Assembly: GCF_013488225.1 (NCBI RefSeq) | Contig: NZ_CP041241.1 | Span: 1,674,001 to 1,738,000, forward strand | Origin: Sinorhizobium mexicanum | Lineage (GTDB): Bacteria > Pseudomonadota > Alphaproteobacteria > Rhizobiales > Rhizobiaceae | Direction: 5' to 3' | Length of the DNA stretch: 64,000 nucleotides | Shown here: piece by piece, positions 8,335 to 16,496 of the stretch | How positions within the stretch are numbered: the stretch's first letter is position 1 | How the letters are laid out: each line of letters starts with the position of its first letter | The notes under the pieces: generated by a model | Seen by the model: only the letters and a program-made list of their open reading frames with translations | Database searches by the model: none | What the model was told of the DNA's origin: nothing | Position numbers and translations under genes: made by a program

Positions 8335-9588
8335 ATGCGTGTTAACTACGGGCAGGCCGTTTACGGCGAGGAAGAGATCGCAGCCGTCGCCGACGCCATG
8401 CGCAGATCGACCCAGATGGGTCAGGCCGTCAGGGAAATGGAGGAGCGCGTCGCAGCGCACTTCGGCAAGCGACACGGCATCATGGTGAACTCCGGATCGT
8501 CCGCGAATTATATCGCGATCGAGATGCTGAACCTTCCAAAGGGCGCTGAGGTCATTACGCCGGCACTGACCTTCGCGACAACCATCGCGCCGCTCGTAAG
8601 GGCAGGTCTGGTACCGGTCCTCGTCGATGCGGCGGAAGCCACCTACAACATCGATGTCGATCTCATCGAGCGGATGATCTCGCCGCAAACGCGCGCTCTG
8701 ATGATCCCCTCCCTGATCGGCAACCTTCCGGATTGGGATCGCATCCGCTCGATTGCCGACGCGCACGGCCTGGTCGTTATCGAGGATAGTTGCGACACGC
8801 TCGGCGCAACGCTTCATGGCACGAGCACCGGCAACCGCTCCGAGGTGAGCACGACCAGCTTTTACGGCTCACATGTCATCACCGCGGCCGGAAACGGCGG
8901 CATGCTCTGCGTGAACGACGACGAACTGGCGCGCCGCGCGCGGCTACTGCGCTCCTGGGGGCGCACCTCGTCGCTCTTCGTCGATTCCGAACTCATCGAA
9001 AACCGCTTCAACATCGATCTTGATGGCGTCTCCTACGATGCGAAATTCGTGTTCGAGATGCTCGGCTTCAATTTGGAGCCGTCCGAACTGGGAGCCGCCT
9101 TCGGCCTCGTCCAGCTCAACAGGCTCAAGGAGAACATTGCCGCGCGGGAACGCAACTTCGCGGCTCAGTATGCCTTCTTCGAGGAATACGAGGACTGGTT
9201 CCTGCTGCCGCGGCAACTGCCCGGCTCGAAGACGGGCTGGCTTGCGTTTCCGCTCACGATCCGGCCCGACGCACCGTTCACAAGGCGCGACATGCAGATT
9301 TTCCTCGAGCGCCGGGACATTCAGACGCGCCCGGTCTTTACCGGCAACATCCTGCGCCAGCCGGCGATGAAAGGCGTCAAATGCCGCATTGCCGACGGCG
9401 GCTATCCTGTTGCTGATGATGTCACCCGCGGCGGCATATTGCTCGCGTGCCATCACGGCCTCACGCAAGAGCAGCTCGACCACATACACAATTCGTTCCG
9501 AGAGTTCGTCACGAGCCTCCCGGCCACGCGACCCGCGGCACGACAAGCCTTTCAGTCCCCAATCGCAGCAAAAGCTACGGGAGTTTGA
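8335..9588 (+). CDS. DegT/RfbH-like PLP enzyme, probable sugar 3-dehydratase
   Basis: A 417-residue DegT/DnrJ/EryC1 fold protein. The PLP-contact aspartate is in EDSCDTLGA (D151). Where aminotransferases have the Schiff-base lysine this protein has His180 (TSFYGSHVITAAGNGG). A histidine there is the hallmark of the 3-dehydratases E1/RfbH and ColD. The Cys cluster that holds the [2Fe-2S] in E1-type enzymes after the SWGR motif is absent (SWGRTSSLFVDSELIE), so it resembles the iron-free ColD type more in that respect. The expected action is loss of the 3-hydroxyl of a 4-keto-6-deoxy sugar. ATG 8335 has GGGGAG upstream; longer in-frame starts extend into rfbG. Confidence 0.85.
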   Translation: MRVNYGQAVYGEEEIAAVADAMRRSTQMGQAVREMEERVAAHFGKRHGIMVNSGSSANYIAIEMLNLPKGAEVITPALTFATTIAPLVRAGLVPVLVDAAEATYNIDVDLIERMISPQTRALMIPSLIGNLPDWDRIRSIADAHGLVVIEDSCDTLGATLHGTSTGNRSEVSTTSFYGSHVITAAGNGGMLCVNDDELARRARLLRSWGRTSSLFVDSELIENRFNIDLDGVSYDAKFVFEMLGFNLEPSELGAAFGLVQLNRLKENIAARERNFAAQYAFFEEYEDWFLLPRQLPGSKTGWLAFPLTIRPDAPFTRRDMQIFLERRDIQTRPVFTGNILRQPAMKGVKCRIADGGYPVADDVTRGGILLACHHGLTQEQLDHIHNSFREFVTSLPATRPAARQAFQSPIAAKATGV

Positions 9589-9590
9589 CG

Positions 9591-10817
9591 ATGGCCCTTC
9601 TCACCCAGTGCCGCGCGTGCCTAGCAGCCACACCCTACACATTCCTCCGCATGGGCGACCATCCGCCGGCCAACAGTTTCGTGCGGCCCGAGGACATCAA
9701 GGCGCAGCAACCCGTCTATCCGCTGGATACACAGGCCTGCCTCGAATGCGGCTTGATACAGGTCTCCGACCAGGTTCCGGACGGCTTCTTCGAGCATTAT
9801 CTCTACGTGCCCTCCGCCGCGACCTCGATGCACAGCCATTTCGCCGGGCTCGCCGAAGTGCTCAAGAAGGAAGCGGGTGACGGACTGATCGTGGACATCG
9901 GCTGCAACGACGGACTCTTGCTCGCCGCCTGCAACAAGATCGGCTGCCGAACCCTCGGCGTCGATCCGGCTGCCAATCTTGCGGAGATCGCCCGCTCCCG
10001 GGGCGTCGACGTCGACGTCGGATATTTCTCCGCGGCGGCGGCCGAAACGCTTGTCGAGAAGCGCGGTCCGGCCAAGGCCATCGTAACCACCAATACCTTC
10101 AACCACATCGGCAACCTGCATGACTTCATGGCGGGCGTGGTGCGTTGGCTTGCCGACGACGGCGTCTTTGTGATCGAGGTTCCCTGGGCGAAGAACCTTC
10201 TCGACAACAACGAATTCGACACGATCTATCACGAGCACGTCTCGGAGTTCAGCCTGCTGTCGCTGGTCCGGCTCGGCGAGTTCTTCGGGCTGACTGTGAC
10301 GGACGTCCAGCGGCTTGGCGTCCATGGCGGTTCCATGCGCGTCTTCCTCAAGCGGGCTGCGGGCGCTCCCGCGGTGGCCTCGATCGTCAAGGAGATGCTC
10401 GCCGAAGAGCGCGACGCCGGCATGCAATCGGCCGAAACCTACGAGGCCTTTTCCGCACGTGTGGACGAAATCCGCCGCGACCTGATCGCCATGCTGGAGC
10501 AACTGAAAGCCGACGGCGTCGCGGTCGCCGGCTACGGCGCCCCCGCCAAGGGCAACACGCTCCTCAATTACTTCAAGATTGGTCCCGAGCTGCTCGATTA
10601 CCTCGTGGATCGCAACACCTTGAAGCAGGGGCTCTATTCGCCGGGCATGAAGATTCCCATTCGCTCGCCGGAGGCACTGAAGGAAGAGGACAAGCCCGCG
10701 GTGCTGCTCGTGCTGGCATGGAACTTCTTCGATGAAATCCGTTCGCAGCAGAGCGACTTCGCGGCCAGCGGAGGGCGGTTCCTGGTTCCGCTGCCGCGGC
10801 CGGTCCTCGTCAACTGA
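9591..10817 (+). CDS. Sugar C-methyltransferase (zinc-binding, TylC3/EvaC type)
   Basis: A 408-residue, three-part enzyme. Residues 1-65 are the Methyltransf_13 zinc-binding domain (CRAC and CLECG cysteine pairs), followed by a SAM domain with VDIGCNDGLLL and GVDP, and the Methyltransf_14 C-terminal domain with GYGAPAKGNTLLNYF. The motif YHEHVSEFS contains the His/Glu residues proposed for substrate deprotonation in this family. Such enzymes methylate C3 of 4-keto-6-deoxy sugars, creating branched-chain sugars. ATG 9591 lies 2 bp after the preceding stop, with GGGAG overlapping that gene's end, so the pair is translationally linked. This makes a branched CDP-sugar the likeliest product of the cluster. 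Confidence 0.9.
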   Translation: MALLTQCRACLAATPYTFLRMGDHPPANSFVRPEDIKAQQPVYPLDTQACLECGLIQVSDQVPDGFFEHYLYVPSAATSMHSHFAGLAEVLKKEAGDGLIVDIGCNDGLLLAACNKIGCRTLGVDPAANLAEIARSRGVDVDVGYFSAAAAETLVEKRGPAKAIVTTNTFNHIGNLHDFMAGVVRWLADDGVFVIEVPWAKNLLDNNEFDTIYHEHVSEFSLLSLVRLGEFFGLTVTDVQRLGVHGGSMRVFLKRAAGAPAVASIVKEMLAEERDAGMQSAETYEAFSARVDEIRRDLIAMLEQLKADGVAVAGYGAPAKGNTLLNYFKIGPELLDYLVDRNTLKQGLYSPGMKIPIRSPEALKEEDKPAVLLVLAWNFFDEIRSQQSDFAASGGRFLVPLPRPVLVN

Positions 10818-10870
10818 AGCGAGGCGTCGCCTTCCGGACCGCAAACCGGGCGCGAAGTGACACGAACGCT

Positions 10871-10902
10871 CTCTCCGCCGCCGCAAGACGGCCGGCGGAG
10901 AG
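10871..10902. other. GC-rich hairpin before the SDR gene
   Basis: A perfect 10-bp stem (CTCTCCGCCG / CGGCGGAGAG) encloses a 12-nt loop whose inner CCG/CGG can extend it. It lies in the 109-bp gap between the C-methyltransferase and the SDR gene. No T-run follows, so it is not a standard terminator; it might act as an mRNA stability or attenuation element. Confidence 0.4.
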
Positions 10903-10926
10903 CACGACGATGAGTGGGCTGACAAG

Positions 10927-11937
10927 ATGTCGCGTATTCTGATTACCGGTGGCGCAGGGTTCATTGGCGCCCACCTCGCCAAGGTCTGCGTTGCGGCCGG
11001 CCACGAGGTGCATGTGGTCCTGCGTCCGGGCTCGGACGACGAGCGGCTGCGGCCGCTTGGCGACGATATCGTCCGCCACGGCTTCGACCTTCAGTCCGAA
11101 GCCGCTCTGAAGCATTGCCTGTCGGAGGTGCAGCCGGATCGAATTTTTCATCTGGCGGCTCGTCCGCGCCGGCGCGAAAGTCCCGATTTCGCCGATGCCG
11201 CCGAGGGCGTGCGCGAGCATCTGCAGACGCTCGTCAGCCTGCTCGGCGCTGCTGCAACGACACGCCGTCCACCAGCGGTTTTCATTCGCTCCGGCTCGCT
11301 CGCCGAATACGGACTGGCGCCGGCGCCCTACCACGAAACAAGCCGCGAGACGCCCGTTACCACCTACGGTGCAGAGCTGGCGGCCGCGACGCACTTGATT
11401 GGCGGGCTCCAGACGCGGCTGCCGTTTCCCGTGATCACCGCGCGCTTGGCGCTTGTCTACGGGCCGTCGCAAGCGACCGATTACCTTATGCCGTCGCTCA
11501 TCCGCCGATGCCTCACCGGAGAGCCTTCGATAGTACGCCACCCGCGGGACCGGCGTGATCTGCTTTACATTGACGACGTTGTCGACGCGCTCCTTCGACT
11601 GGGAGAAAGCCGACTGCCGGGCCCGACGATCGTCAACATCGCGAGCACCATCGCCCCCACGATGCGCGAAGTGGCGCAAATGGTCGTCGAACAGACCGGT
11701 GCCGACCCTCGCCTGATCGAGTATGGCGCCGACGATCAATCGTCTGGCATCGTGGACCTTAGAGGCTCCGCGGACAAGGCACACGAACTCATCGGATGGC
11801 GGGCACACATTCCGCTCGTGGAAGGCGTCGCGCGGACCGTTGCATGGTACCGAAAACACACTTGCGCTGGCGGCTCGCCCCGCAAGGCCGGGTACCTTGA
11901 CGGTGCGTGCGAGAACAGGACTGGAGTGCGACAGTGA
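10927..11937 (+). CDS. NAD-dependent epimerase/dehydratase family protein, atypical active site
   Basis: A 336-residue extended SDR with the glycine loop GGAGFIG at residues 8-14 and the sugar-binding C-terminal part (RRDLLYIDDVVDALLRL). It would be expected to act on the 4-keto CDP-sugar made upstream, as 4-reductase or epimerase. The serine-containing strand (IRSGSLAEYG) and Tyr147 are present, but the residue four after the tyrosine is Leu151 instead of lysine (TYGAELAAA), so the classical YxxxK pair is incomplete. Either another residue takes over or the protein is a poor catalyst. ATG 10927 is weakly preceded by GAGTGG. Its last codons overlap the next gene. Confidence 0.8.
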   Translation: MSRILITGGAGFIGAHLAKVCVAAGHEVHVVLRPGSDDERLRPLGDDIVRHGFDLQSEAALKHCLSEVQPDRIFHLAARPRRRESPDFADAAEGVREHLQTLVSLLGAAATTRRPPAVFIRSGSLAEYGLAPAPYHETSRETPVTTYGAELAAATHLIGGLQTRLPFPVITARLALVYGPSQATDYLMPSLIRRCLTGEPSIVRHPRDRRDLLYIDDVVDALLRLGESRLPGPTIVNIASTIAPTMREVAQMVVEQTGADPRLIEYGADDQSSGIVDLRGSADKAHELIGWRAHIPLVEGVARTVAWYRKHTCAGGSPRKAGYLDGACENRTGVRQ

Positions 11938-12923
11938 GCGACATGAAAACAAGGGTCTCGGTGCTGGTGCCGGCGTACAACGAAGAGACGAACGTGGGTC
12001 GTGCTTATGCGGCCATTGTCGACGCGTTTCGCGAGCTCCCAGGCTACGACTACGAGATCATCTTCACGGACAATCATTCGACCGACCGCACCTTCGAGCT
12101 CCTGCAGGAGATCGCGCGCGATGATCCTCGCGTTCGCGTCATCCGGTTTAGCCGCAACATCGGCTACCAACGGTCCCTCCTGGTCGCTTACAAGGCGGCG
12201 ACCGGCGATTGTTCAGTGCAGATCGACTGCGATCTCCAGGATCCCCCCCACCTCATTCCCGACATGCTCGCACTCTGGCGACAGGGCCATCAGGTGGTCT
12301 ACGGCATCCGCCGCTCGCTCAAGGATGACGCGGTGACCGCCTTCATGCGACGCGCCTTCTACTGGTGCATCAATGCGTTGAGCGAGGACGATCTCCCTCT
12401 CAATGCCGGTGAATTTCGCCTCGTCGACCGCCGCATTCTGGAGGAATTGCGCCAGGTCGACGACACTTCCCCCTATCTGCGCGGCCTGATCAGCGCGATG
12501 GGCTTTTCCCAGATCGGTTTCGAATATGACCGCCAGGCGCGGATTGCCGGCGAGAGCAAATTCCCGGTCAAAGCGATGCTGTCGCTGGCCGTCGACGGCA
12601 TTCTCAACCATTCGCTGACCCCGCTCCGGATCGCATCGATGGCAAGCCTCATCATGGGGACCGCGACCTTTCTGCTGTTGATGGGCTATGTGATCGGCAA
12701 ACTGGTCCTCGGACAGGATTGGCCGGCCGGTTTTGCCACGACCACGATTCTGATCCTGCTCTCGATCACGTTGAATGCTGTTTTTCTCGGAATCATCGGA
12801 GAATATCTCGGCCGCATCTTCATGCAGTCGAAGCGGCGGCCGACGCCGATTATCGAGGCAACCCTGAATGGCGAGGCCCGCCTCAATCGTGATCTGGTCG
12901 CGACGAAATTGGGTTCGCCTTGA
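11934..12923 (+). CDS. Family 2 glycosyltransferase, GtrB/ArnC-like (polyprenyl-phosphate sugar synthase)
   Basis: A 329-residue enzyme with a GT-A domain (VSVLVPAYNEETNVGRAY, FTDNHSTDRTFELLQEIA, DCDLQDPP with the metal-binding DxD-type acid, then a QxRxxG-like KFPVKAML region). Two C-terminal membrane segments follow at about residues 235-262 and 275-298. This is the architecture of GtrB/ArnC/DPM enzymes that move a sugar from a nucleotide onto undecaprenyl phosphate. The GTG at 11934 overlaps the previous stop (GTGA) and has CTGGAG upstream; ATG 11943 is an alternative. It overlaps the GtrA-like gene, so the two are expected to make and flip one lipid-linked sugar. Confidence 0.88.
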   Translation: MSDMKTRVSVLVPAYNEETNVGRAYAAIVDAFRELPGYDYEIIFTDNHSTDRTFELLQEIARDDPRVRVIRFSRNIGYQRSLLVAYKAATGDCSVQIDCDLQDPPHLIPDMLALWRQGHQVVYGIRRSLKDDAVTAFMRRAFYWCINALSEDDLPLNAGEFRLVDRRILEELRQVDDTSPYLRGLISAMGFSQIGFEYDRQARIAGESKFPVKAMLSLAVDGILNHSLTPLRIASMASLIMGTATFLLLMGYVIGKLVLGQDWPAGFATTTILILLSITLNAVFLGIIGEYLGRIFMQSKRRPTPIIEATLNGEARLNRDLVATKLGSP

Positions 12924-13324
12924 TGCAGTACCCGCCGACCAGCCAGAGCGCCGGAGCACGCGGGAGCCTCGGAACCGTGACGCGGTTCGCCGTCGTCGGA
13001 GCGGTGACGACCGCGTTGGACTTTGTCCTATTCACCACGCTTGTGGCGATCGGCGCAATACCCGCGCTTGCCAACCTTTTCTCCTACTCGTGCGGCATAC
13101 TGGTGAGCTACCTTCTCAACCGGTCCTGGACATTCGGTGCGCGAGGGAGCCCCGTTCTGGCGCTGAAATTCGTTGCCTCGACTTTGGCGGGGCTGCTGAT
13201 CTCGACCTGCCTCGTCGCGCTGTTCGCGACGATCATGCCGGCGGTGATCGCCAAGATCTTGAGCGTTCCGCTGGTCTTCGTCTGGAATTATCTGATGGCC
13301 CGCCTATGGGTCTTTCGCACTTGA
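12923..13324 (+). CDS. GtrA-family membrane protein (putative lipid-linked sugar flippase)
   Basis: A 133-residue protein with four predicted membrane helices spanning roughly residues 15-130. It has the family features TRFAVVGAVTTALDFVLF near the start, SYLLNRSWTF in the middle and WNYLMARLWVF at the end. GtrA-family proteins are thought to move polyprenyl-phosphate sugars across the cytoplasmic membrane. The ATG overlaps the stop of the GtrB-like gene (TGATG), so production is coupled. A matching GT-C transferase that could use the flipped sugar is encoded at 4363-5979. Confidence 0.88.
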   Translation: MQYPPTSQSAGARGSLGTVTRFAVVGAVTTALDFVLFTTLVAIGAIPALANLFSYSCGILVSYLLNRSWTFGARGSPVLALKFVASTLAGLLISTCLVALFATIMPAVIAKILSVPLVFVWNYLMARLWVFRT

Positions 13325-13402
13325 GGCGCAAAATGGATGAATCACTGCTTTCCGTTTCCCGACCATTTGTTGTGGTCTTGCCCTACCGATCGTTGTCGTG
13401 AC

Positions 13403-13500
13403 ACAGCGCCGCGCGTCTTATCGGACGCGCAAAGGTCGCTGTAGCACTTTGAATGCGGCATTTTCCCTAAACCGACTACGATTTAAGGAAAATGCATCAG
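13403..13500. repeat. RIME-like element (copy B, both halves)
   Basis: The first half (CAGCGCCGCGCGTCT ... CGCTGTAG) matches copies A and E. The second half forms a stem between GCATTTTCC and GGAAAATGC, around ACCGACTACGATTTAAG. The element lies in the 204-bp gap between gtrA and the formyltransferase-like gene, 29 bp before its start, and may influence expression of the downstream trio. Confidence 0.75.
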
Positions 13501-13528
13501 TCGCCCGTTTTATTGTGGTGCAGAGAAG

Positions 13529-14440
13529 ATGCGTATTGTTTTCGTTGGCGCCGTCGAAGGCTCCAGTATTGCTCTTGATGCTCTGATCCGGGCCGGTCGC
13601 GCGCCGTCACTGACGATAACCCTCCCGCCCGAAGCCGCGGCGAGGCATTCCGATTTCGTCGACATCTCCGGCCCTGCGCGTGCCGCCGGCAGTGCGGTTC
13701 ATCACACGACCAGCATCAACGCGCCCGCGACCCTCGAAGCGATGGCGGCGGTTGCGCCCGATCTGACACTTGTCATCGGCTGGTCGCAGATCTGCAAGCA
13801 GCCATTTCGCGATATTGCGGCAAAAGGCACCGTCGGCTTCCATCCGGCCGCGCTGCCGCGGCTTCGCGGCCGCGCCGTCATTCCCTGGACGATCCTGCGC
13901 CAGGAAGACACCACCGGCTCGACCCTGTTCTGGCTGGATGACGGCGTCGATTCCGGGCCGATCGTGTTACAGCGGCTATTCGCGGTAGCGCCCGACGAGA
14001 CTGCGCGCAGTCTCTACGCCAAACACACTGCGAACCTCGCCGAAATGGTTGTGCAAGCCGTGAGACTTGTCGAGGCCGGAGACGCGCCTCGGGCCGAGCA
14101 GGACCACGGGCAGGCAAGCTATTGCGCCAAGCGCACGGCCGAAGACGGCCTCATCGACTGGCGCAGCCCGGCCGCAGCGGTATTGCGTCTGATCCGCGCC
14201 GTCGGCGAACCCTATCCCGGAGCCTTCACCTTTCTAAACGGCGAGAAAGTCCGCATCGACGCCGCCACGGTGTTCGACAATCGCGGGCGCTATATCGGTC
14301 TCGTCGGCCAGGTCCAGGCCCATACCGAACATGGGTTCGTGGTTCTTTGTGGCGACGACCAATGCATCGAGGTGTCGGCCTGGACGTCCCCGTCGGGCAA
14401 ACGCCCACCGGTCCACAGCAAGTTCAGCGGAGGCGCATAG
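13529..14440 (+). CDS. Formyltransferase-like protein with altered catalytic asparagine
   Basis: A 303-residue protein with the formyl_trans_N fold (residues 1-190) and a C-terminal Fmt/ArnA-type OB-like domain (from about 205, DGLIDWRSPAAAVLRLIRAV). The core motif is GFHPAALPRLRG with His105, and DDGVDSGPI supplies the aspartate. Known 10-formyl-THF enzymes have Asn two residues before the histidine (NxH); here that position is glycine. It may belong to a separate acyl-transfer subfamily found in glycan loci. It abuts an ATP-grasp gene (stop TAG directly followed by ATG) and an HAD gene, so the three probably work on one substrate, perhaps N-acylating an amino sugar. It is not the housekeeping fmt. 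Confidence 0.78.
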   Translation: MRIVFVGAVEGSSIALDALIRAGRAPSLTITLPPEAAARHSDFVDISGPARAAGSAVHHTTSINAPATLEAMAAVAPDLTLVIGWSQICKQPFRDIAAKGTVGFHPAALPRLRGRAVIPWTILRQEDTTGSTLFWLDDGVDSGPIVLQRLFAVAPDETARSLYAKHTANLAEMVVQAVRLVEAGDAPRAEQDHGQASYCAKRTAEDGLIDWRSPAAAVLRLIRAVGEPYPGAFTFLNGEKVRIDAATVFDNRGRYIGLVGQVQAHTEHGFVVLCGDDQCIEVSAWTSPSGKRPPVHSKFSGGA

Positions 14441-15412
14441 ATGAGGGGCGCATCGTTAGCGATACTGGTTTCCTCCGCCGGCAGACGCGTCGGCCTGATC
14501 GAATGCTTCCGCCGGGCGGCCTTGGAAATCAGTCTCGACCTCAAAGTACTGGCCTGTGACGCCGACCCCGATTTAAGTGCGGCCTGCCAGGTCGCCGACA
14601 GGGCCTTCAAGGTGCCCAGAATCGACCACCCGGACTTCGCCGACGCCCTACGCGACATCGCGGCTCGCCACGAGGTGCGGCTCGTGGTGCCCACGATCGA
14701 TCCGGAGTTGCTGCCGCTCGCGCTTGCGGCCGGTGAATTCGAGGCGATCGGCGCCCGTGTCCATGTCAGTCCGCCGTCGGTCATCAACGTCGCGCGCGAC
14801 AAGGCGGAGACCATGCGCGTGCTCGGCGCGGCCGGTGTGCCGGTGCCGGCCACAAGCACGTACGAGGATGTGCGCGCGCGGCCCGCCGAATGGCCATGGC
14901 CGCTCTTCATGAAGCCGCGCAATGGAAGCGCGAGCCGGCTTATCCGCCTCGTGCGCACACCCGACGAACTGCCCCAGGACATCGAGGAACCGATGATCGT
15001 GCAGGAGTTTCTGGACGGGCCGGAATACACGATCAATGCCTTCATCGATGCGACAGGCAGGTTGAAAGCCGCCGTCGCCCATCACCGGCTGAGCATCCGG
15101 GCGGGCGAGGTGGAAAAGGGCAGGACGGTCCGCGATCCACGTTTCACCGAAATCGCCCACCGGCTTGCCGAAGCCCTGCCGGAAGCGCGCGGTGTCCTGT
15201 GCTTCCAGATTATCGCCGACCGCCAGAACGGACCGAAGGTCATCGAAATCAATGCCCGGTTCGGCGGCGGTTACCCGCTGGTCGATCGTGCCGGTGCAAC
15301 CTTTGCGCGCTGGCTTCTCGAAGAAGTCGCCGGTCTGCCGAGCAGCGCCCACGACGAATGGCGCGAGGGCGTATTGATGCTGCGCTACGATGCAGCGGTC
15401 TATGGAGGATAG
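14441..15412 (+). CDS. ATP-grasp ligase of the carbamoyl-phosphate-synthase/PylC-like group
   Basis: A 323-residue protein with a Rossmann-like preATP-grasp part (ILVSSAGRRVGLIECFRRA, then VLACDADPDLSAACQVAD) and an ATP-grasp domain. The latter shows ARDKAETMRVLGAAGVPVP, PLFMKPRNGSAS and the metal-binding IEINARFGGGYPLVDRAG. ATP-grasp enzymes activate a carboxylate as acyl phosphate and join it to an amine or thiol. The ATG directly follows the formyltransferase stop and the 3' end overlaps the HAD frame region, so it is the centre of a tight trio. Substrates cannot be deduced; a carboxylate-amine ligation that decorates a sugar is plausible. Confidence 0.82.
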   Translation: MRGASLAILVSSAGRRVGLIECFRRAALEISLDLKVLACDADPDLSAACQVADRAFKVPRIDHPDFADALRDIAARHEVRLVVPTIDPELLPLALAAGEFEAIGARVHVSPPSVINVARDKAETMRVLGAAGVPVPATSTYEDVRARPAEWPWPLFMKPRNGSASRLIRLVRTPDELPQDIEEPMIVQEFLDGPEYTINAFIDATGRLKAAVAHHRLSIRAGEVEKGRTVRDPRFTEIAHRLAEALPEARGVLCFQIIADRQNGPKVIEINARFGGGYPLVDRAGATFARWLLEEVAGLPSSAHDEWREGVLMLRYDAAVYGG

Positions 15413-15416
15413 GGCA

Positions 15417-16109
15417 GTGTCCGGCGGCGAAGGCGTTTTGGTATTCGATCTGGACGACACACTCTATCTCGAGCGGGACTTCGCCTTCAGCGGCTTCAGG
15501 GCCGCCGGCGATTGGTATGCCGGTCGGAGCGGCTTGCACGGGCTGGCACAGCGTTGCGAGGCGCTTTTCAACGAGGGTCGCAGGACGAAGATCTTCGATG
15601 AGGCGCTCTGCGGGCTCGGCGTGGCTGTCGACGAGGCTCTCGTTGGCGAACTCGTTGCCGTCTATCGTGGTCACACACCCGCAATCGCGCTCGCGCCCGA
15701 TGCCGAGCGCTTCTTTCGCGGACGCCGCCCCGGGAAAAGGCTTGCCATGATTACGGATGGGCCGTCTGCCACACAACTGGCGAAAGTGCAGGCACTCGGC
15801 CTCGATCGGTTAGTCGAACACATCATCTACACAGATGCCTGGGGCGCCGAATTCTGGAAGCCGCACCCGCGCGCCTTTGCGGCGATCGAGGCGTGGTCGG
15901 AATCGCCCCCTTCACGTATCGCCTACGTGGCGGACAATCCTCGCAAGGATTTCGTGACCCCCCGTGCGCGTGGATGGTGGACGGTTCAAGTGGCTCGTGC
16001 CGATCGAGTTCACCGCGGTGAAGCCCCCGAGGAGGCCTACAAACCGCACATTGTTTTGCCGGATCTCGACGCGCTGGAAGCCGGCCTAGCGGGACTGCAA
16101 TCCGGTTGA
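15417..16109 (+). CDS. HAD-superfamily hydrolase
   Basis: A roughly 230-residue HAD phosphatase. Motif I is VFDLDDTLY close to the N-terminus, motif II lies in MITDGPSATQL, the motif III lysine in FWKPHPRAF, and motif IV near IAYVADNPRKDF. A helical cap sits between motifs I and II, as in the phosphoglycolate-phosphatase group. The GTG at 15417 has GGAGG 8 bp upstream; ATG 15390 and 15402 are in-frame alternatives that overlap the ATP-grasp gene. Its place behind the formyltransferase-like and ATP-grasp genes suggests it removes a phosphate from the same intermediate. This is inferred from context only. Confidence 0.85.
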   Translation: MSGGEGVLVFDLDDTLYLERDFAFSGFRAAGDWYAGRSGLHGLAQRCEALFNEGRRTKIFDEALCGLGVAVDEALVGELVAVYRGHTPAIALAPDAERFFRGRRPGKRLAMITDGPSATQLAKVQALGLDRLVEHIIYTDAWGAEFWKPHPRAFAAIEAWSESPPSRIAYVADNPRKDFVTPRARGWWTVQVARADRVHRGEAPEEAYKPHIVLPDLDALEAGLAGLQSG

Positions 16110-16496
16110 AGGAGGGGCCAAGTCGGAATTCGCTCTCATATCAACCTTTTAGGCGCATTTCGCCTGCTTGACAACTTATCGATGCACCGGTCGTAACCGC
16201 TAAACTCTAGCAATCAAATGGGAAATTATATTTAGCTTGACACGCGAAACCTATTTACAACTCGTTAATTACGTGCTTTTTTATTACGGAATTCGAATAT
16301 GACTGTATAGTTTTGCGCCGAGATTTGACCATCGCGGGGCAACCATTTTTTGTTGAAAATGAATATTAGCCTTTCGACCCTGTCGACCAGACAAAACTCA
16401 TAGACGACGACCCTCTCACAGTAATGGGGCGCGAGGGCAACTGTGGTCGTCGCGCGGCTGGGCGGTAAGGCTTGCACTTGTTAGGAAGGGGCCGTC
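16110..16496. other. Intergenic region before the wbpM-like gene
   Basis: A 387-bp gap with an AT-rich centre (about 16190-16360) and no supported gene. A TTGACA at 16237-16242 is a possible -35 box for the downstream gene, but no convincing -10 box was found at the right spacing, so it is not claimed as a promoter. Confidence 0.4.

Noticed and set aside
9621..10982. A 453-codon minus-strand open frame
   Set aside because: Antisense to the C-methyltransferase; no start signal or motif.
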